The position numbers were made by a program, and so were the translations under genes. A stretch of 10,371 nt of DNA, from positions 1 through 10,371 of the forward strand of contig JAHRWI010000108.1 in NCBI GenBank assembly GCA_019090225.1, read 5' to 3'. Under the pieces are notes generated by a model. It saw only the letters and a program-made list of their open reading frames with translations, made no database searches and had not been told where the DNA came from. Source of the stretch: Porticoccaceae bacterium. GTDB taxonomy: Bacteria > Pseudomonadota > Gammaproteobacteria > Pseudomonadales > Porticoccaceae. Below, piece after piece: positions 7,366 to 10,371 of this stretch (position 1 is its first letter; each line of letters starts with the position of its first letter).

Positions 7366-7581
7366 TTGAAAACCACTTATAAATGTACCAATGGTGATTT
7401 TATTATCTTTCTAGAAATAGTTACCCCTGATGGCGAAGCTTTAAACATATGTAACCTAACACATAGGTCAAAGGACCTCCCTGATCGGAAATATGAAGAT
7501 CAACATTACAAGCCTGATCAACTCGAATCAGTGGCTTTAAAATTTGCCGAGCAACAAGGCTTAACTTTAGTCAAAAAATAA
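7366..7581 (+). CDS. Small protein of unknown function (71 aa, TTG start)
   Basis: I do not recognise this protein. It starts with MKTTYKCTNGDFIIFLEI and is soluble-looking and charged, with no signal peptide or membrane segment. An N-terminal part likely rich in beta-strand (residues 1-33, Cys at 7 and 29) is followed by a charged, lysine/aspartate-rich stretch and a short C-terminal helix (LESVALKFAEQQGL). Support for coding is a good Shine-Dalgarno, an uninterrupted frame that fits exactly between the peptidase gene and der, and protein-like composition. The DNA is visibly more AT-rich than its neighbours and uses ATA twice, AGG once, CTA twice and TTA four times, which hints at a different origin or weak codon selection. 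It begins 63 bp after the peptidase gene and ends 12 bp before the convergent der stop. It could be in one transcript with the peptidase. The role is unknown. Confidence 0.6.
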   Translation: MKTTYKCTNGDFIIFLEIVTPDGEALNICNLTHRSKDLPDRKYEDQHYKPDQLESVALKFAEQQGLTLVKK

Positions 7582-7593
7582 GCTGGAATATCA

Positions 7594-8982
7594 TCACTTC
7601 TTCTTAACATGCTTCATTAAACGTCTTTTCTTATTGACCTGGCGGGTTGTCAATTTATTGCTTCGCCCTGCGTAAGGATTATCACCAGAGCGATATTCTA
7701 TTTTTATGGGTGTACCGTGCAGACCCAGCACTCGGCGGAAAGTCTTTTCCAGATAACGGGTGTAGTGATTAGGCACTTCGCTGGTTTGACTGCCGTGAAT
7801 AACAATCACTGGTGGATTTCTGCCACCGGCATGGGCGTAACGTAATTTAATGCGCCTACCACGCACCAGCGGCGGCTGATGATCATTCACTGCGTCTTCA
7901 AGAATAGTGCTCAGACGGTTGGTATTCAGTGCATCGGTAGCGGCTTTATAAGCGCTTAAAATCGATTTATATAAATGTCCAACACCGGTGCCATGCAAGG
8001 CAGAGATAAAGTGGATATCGGCGAATTCGACAAAGCGCAAACGACGCTTGAGTTCCTGCTTCAGCCAATCCTTCTGTTCCTGCTCCAGGCCATCCCATTT
8101 ATTGACCGCAATCACCAAAGCCCTGCCCGCTTCGATGGTGTAACCCATTAAGTGCATATCCTGTTCGACCAGGGCCTCCTGGGCATCGATCAGCAGGATC
8201 ACCACATTGGCATCGTCGATGGCTTGTAAGGTTTTTACGATAGAAAACTTTTCTACCGTCAGCGTAACGTTTTTGCGCCGCCTGACACCCGCGGTGTCGA
8301 TAAGGGTATAACGCCGACCCGCGCGTTCATAATCAATATAGATACTGTCACGGGTGGTGCCCGGTTCATCATAGACGACCACTCTTTGCTCACCCAGTAG
8401 TCGATTGACCAGGGTCGATTTACCGACATTCGGACGTCCGACAACGGCCATTTTAATACCCGTGGATGTAGGTGATATTACCGGGCCTTTGTCTGGCAAT
8501 TGACCCAGGGTTTCTTCAAGAAGCTGCTTAATCCCTCGACCATGGGTGGCCGTAATGGGGAAAGGCTCGGCGATACCCATGCCGTGGAAATCTGATAGCG
8601 CCATATTGGGGTCAACACCGTCAATCTTATTGACAACCAGCACCACAGCGTAGGCTTTTTGGCGCAGCTTACGAGCAATCTCCTCATCAACAGCACACAA
8701 ACCTTCGCGAGCGTCGACCATGAAAAAAATAATATCAGCCTCAGTCATAGCCTGCTGAGATTGGGCGGCCATTTCCCAGTCGATACCCTCTTCGTCGCCG
8801 GTAATACCGCCGGTATCGATAACCATATAACGACGGCCTTCAAACTCGCCCTCACCATATTTTCGATCCCGGGTCAGCCCCGGATAATTGGCCACCAGGG
8901 CATCCCGCGTTTTCGTAAGACGGTTAAATAGTGTGGATTTACCCACATTGGGACGCCCGACAAGGGCTATAACTGGAAGCAT
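7594..8982 (-). CDS. der: Ribosome assembly GTPase Der (EngA)
   Basis: Der is an essential GTPase that helps mature the 50S ribosomal subunit. The 462-residue protein shows the family's unique tandem G domains. G domain 1 has the P-loop GRPNVGKS at 9-16, DTGG at 56-59 and NKID at 118-121. G domain 2 has a second GRPNVGKS at 182-189, then DEPGTTRDS, DTAGVRRR and NKWD. A C-terminal KH-like RNA-binding domain (about 355-440) and a lysine/arginine-rich tail ending KKRRLMKHVKKK follow. It is shorter than E. coli Der (490 residues), mainly in the linker between G domains, which is common. The gene ends in tandem TGA TGA stops (7591-7596). No clear Shine-Dalgarno precedes the ATG at 8980-8982. bamB lies 168 bp upstream on the same strand, the usual bamB-der order, so both are probably in one transcript. 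Confidence 0.98.
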   Translation of the reverse strand: MLPVIALVGRPNVGKSTLFNRLTKTRDALVANYPGLTRDRKYGEGEFEGRRYMVIDTGGITGDEEGIDWEMAAQSQQAMTEADIIFFMVDAREGLCAVDEEIARKLRQKAYAVVLVVNKIDGVDPNMALSDFHGMGIAEPFPITATHGRGIKQLLEETLGQLPDKGPVISPTSTGIKMAVVGRPNVGKSTLVNRLLGEQRVVVYDEPGTTRDSIYIDYERAGRRYTLIDTAGVRRRKNVTLTVEKFSIVKTLQAIDDANVVILLIDAQEALVEQDMHLMGYTIEAGRALVIAVNKWDGLEQEQKDWLKQELKRRLRFVEFADIHFISALHGTGVGHLYKSILSAYKAATDALNTNRLSTILEDAVNDHQPPLVRGRRIKLRYAHAGGRNPPVIVIHGSQTSEVPNHYTRYLEKTFRRVLGLHGTPIKIEYRSGDNPYAGRSNKLTTRQVNKKRRLMKHVKKK

Positions 8983-9150
8983 GGTTTAATTACGCTTGAA
9001 TTAAGGCGGCTATTCTACTGCAATTTGACGAGCACGAATCTGGAATATATAGAACTCCGGAATAAGAGGAGCCCTCAATGCATAGAGTCATTGAATAAAT
9101 AAAACCCTTAAACGAATAGAACCCTGAAATAACTGCCGTCACAACATCGG
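8983..9150. other. bamB-der intergenic region (168 bp)
   Basis: No gene is supported here on the minus strand, and no strong terminator separates bamB from der. A -10-like TAGAAT on the minus strand (about 9012-9017) lacks a matching -35. On the plus strand there is TTGACG (9025-9030), 17 bp, then TATAGA (9048-9053), followed by AAGAGGAG (9064-9071) and a six-codon frame ATG...TAA (9078-9098). These plus-strand signals are in the right order but weak individually. AT content is higher than in the flanking genes. Confidence 0.3.
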
Positions 9151-10371
9151 CTATTCACTGTCCTCAATTTCCAGCTGATAGGCGGTAAGGTCACCGCTGT
9201 TATCCAGGACAAAAAAGCTTTCCTTATAATCGCTCTCTTGCCCAGAATCTTTGTCTATTTTGCCAGCCACTTTACCCGCAATCATCGCAACGGAAATACC
9301 ATCGCCATCGACTTTTTGCCGACCGACCACTCGACCATCATCAGTGGCAAGTATATGCAGATAACCTTCTCGGTCGGCCACCGCCAGATGGCTTTCAAGC
9401 GCTAATGGCTCAGTCAGTTTGCGACGCATAAAGTCTTCATTTACCCAGCGCTGTCTGCCGCCCGATGCCTGATAGGAATAAACTTTATCTTCAGTGTCGA
9501 CAACATAAAGTCGTCCCGAGCGATAAGAAGGCGCTCGATAGCTGGAGCTCGAATGCGTCCACAGCTCTCGACCCGCACCGCGACTCAAGGCACCGACCTT
9601 GCCCTGGTAGCTGGTCGCATAGACGATATCGCCGACCAATACCGGTGTGTTTACATCGACCATACGCTCTAACTCGGTTTTACCTTCACCGGTCACTAGT
9701 TTGGATTCCCACAACAGTCCGCCTGAGGCAATGTTAAGCGCCACCAGCTTGCCACTGGCAAAGCCAACCACCGCCATGGTATCTGCTATTACTGGCGAGC
9801 CCGTGCCCCTCAGGGTCAATACCGGCAACTCTGCTACATAACGCCAAATCAACTCGCCAGAGCTCGTCGATAAACCGTGGATTTTGCCGTCCTGGGTTTG
9901 TACGACAACCAGGTCGCCTGCGGCTGCCGGTGGTGCCAGAACCTCGCTGGTCAGTGCCGTACGCCAGCGCTCCTCTCCAGTATCCGACGCAAGGGCTATC
10001 ACTTCACCGTCCCGGCTACCCACTAACACCAGGCCTTCACCGGCACCGACACCTGCCGTCAGGGTAGTGTCGAGCTTGGTGCGCCAGATACGATCGCCAT
10101 CGTTAAGCGTAAATGCACTGACTACACCCTCGGGATCGGCGCTGAAAATATGCTGACCGAAAATTGCGGGTTGCAGGCTCGCCGAAAAGGCTTCTTGCCC
10201 TTCACCCACTGAGGAACGCCATAACTTGCGAATACGGACACTTTCATCGTAATCCTCAAGTTCTTTTGGATCTGACAAACTCTCAGCGTCCTCATCTTCA
10301 TCTTCGGAGTCGTCAACGACGATGGTGTCTGCTGTTTCGCCACCTTCTTCTATCGAACCACTCTCGTCTTC
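9151..10371 (-). CDS. bamB: Outer membrane protein assembly factor BamB (N-terminus outside window)
   Basis: BamB is a lipoprotein of the BAM complex that inserts beta-barrel proteins into the outer membrane; it scaffolds BamA from the periplasmic side. About 406 residues are visible. The repeated G-x-x-x-W blade motifs of an eight-bladed propeller can be counted: GDRIWRT, GEERWRT, GELIWRY, GGLLWES, GRELWTH and GRQRWVN, a degenerate DGRVVGRQKVD, and a last SGDLTAYQLE strand. The LRGTGSPV and LERMVDVNTPV segments match the BamA-binding side of the family. The frame stays open to the right edge; the TTG near 10278 is not a start, because the real N-terminus with its lipobox cysteine must lie upstream. 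The visible N-terminal part is an acidic linker (16 of the first 31 residues are D or E), and the last blade carries a charged insertion (about 9208-9265). der follows downstream. Confidence 0.93.
   Translation of the reverse strand, partial: EDESGSIEEGGETADTIVVDDSEDEDEDAESLSDPKELEDYDESVRIRKLWRSSVGEGQEAFSASLQPAIFGQHIFSADPEGVVSAFTLNDGDRIWRTKLDTTLTAGVGAGEGLVLVGSRDGEVIALASDTGEERWRTALTSEVLAPPAAAGDLVVVQTQDGKIHGLSTSSGELIWRYVAELPVLTLRGTGSPVIADTMAVVGFASGKLVALNIASGGLLWESKLVTGEGKTELERMVDVNTPVLVGDIVYATSYQGKVGALSRGAGRELWTHSSSSYRAPSYRSGRLYVVDTEDKVYSYQASGGRQRWVNEDFMRRKLTEPLALESHLAVADREGYLHILATDDGRVVGRQKVDGDGISVAMIAGKVAGKIDKDSGQESDYKESFFVLDNSGDLTAYQLEIEDSE

Noticed and set aside
10122..10343. Minus-strand 73-codon frame overlapping the start of bamB
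   Set aside because: A different frame from the conserved BamB propeller, which itself stays open to the window edge.
1..10371. CRISPR arrays, tRNA/rRNA genes, insertion sequences, phage or toxin-antitoxin modules
   Set aside because: No spaced direct repeats, cloverleaf sequences, transposase motifs or terminal inverted repeats were seen; the content is core housekeeping genes plus one peptidase and one small unknown gene.

Overview
The window looks like a chromosomal core segment from a Gammaproteobacterium with mid-range GC. The protein sequences and gene neighbourhood (guaB-guaA divergent from xseA, with bamB-der nearby) suggest a Pseudomonadales/Cellvibrionales-type, probably marine, bacterium. 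That placement is an inference from gene order and residue resemblance; no search was run.

Layout, left to right. The 3' part of a LysR-type regulator (+) enters at the left edge and converges on guaA. guaA and guaB (both -) encode the two steps from IMP to GMP. They are 133 bp apart, and a terminator-like hairpin lies between them. A 170-bp divergent region separates guaB from xseA (+), the large subunit of exonuclease VII; it holds a good guaB promoter and a plausible xseA promoter that sits almost on the xseA start codon. Next comes an M3-family oligoendopeptidase F with a signal peptide (+), then an AT-rich 71-codon gene of unknown function with a TTG start (+). On the other strand, der (double-GTPase ribosome assembly factor) converges on that small gene. 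Upstream of der is bamB, the outer-membrane assembly lipoprotein, which runs off the right edge before its lipoprotein signal.

How the genes fit together. guaB/guaA form a guanine nucleotide module, and der, which consumes GTP, is next to bamB as in many Gammaproteobacteria. The peptidase and the small gene look like a less conserved insert between xseA and der. I see no CRISPR array, tRNA or rRNA, transposase, phage gene or recognisable defence system, and I do not think the window contains a new multi-gene system. What deserves a second look is mostly regulatory or local: a palindrome in the spacer of the guaB promoter, a possibly leaderless xseA mRNA, the hairpin between guaB and guaA, a long palindrome inside the 3' end of the LysR gene, the exported PepF, the small unknown gene, and an acidic N-terminal linker in BamB.
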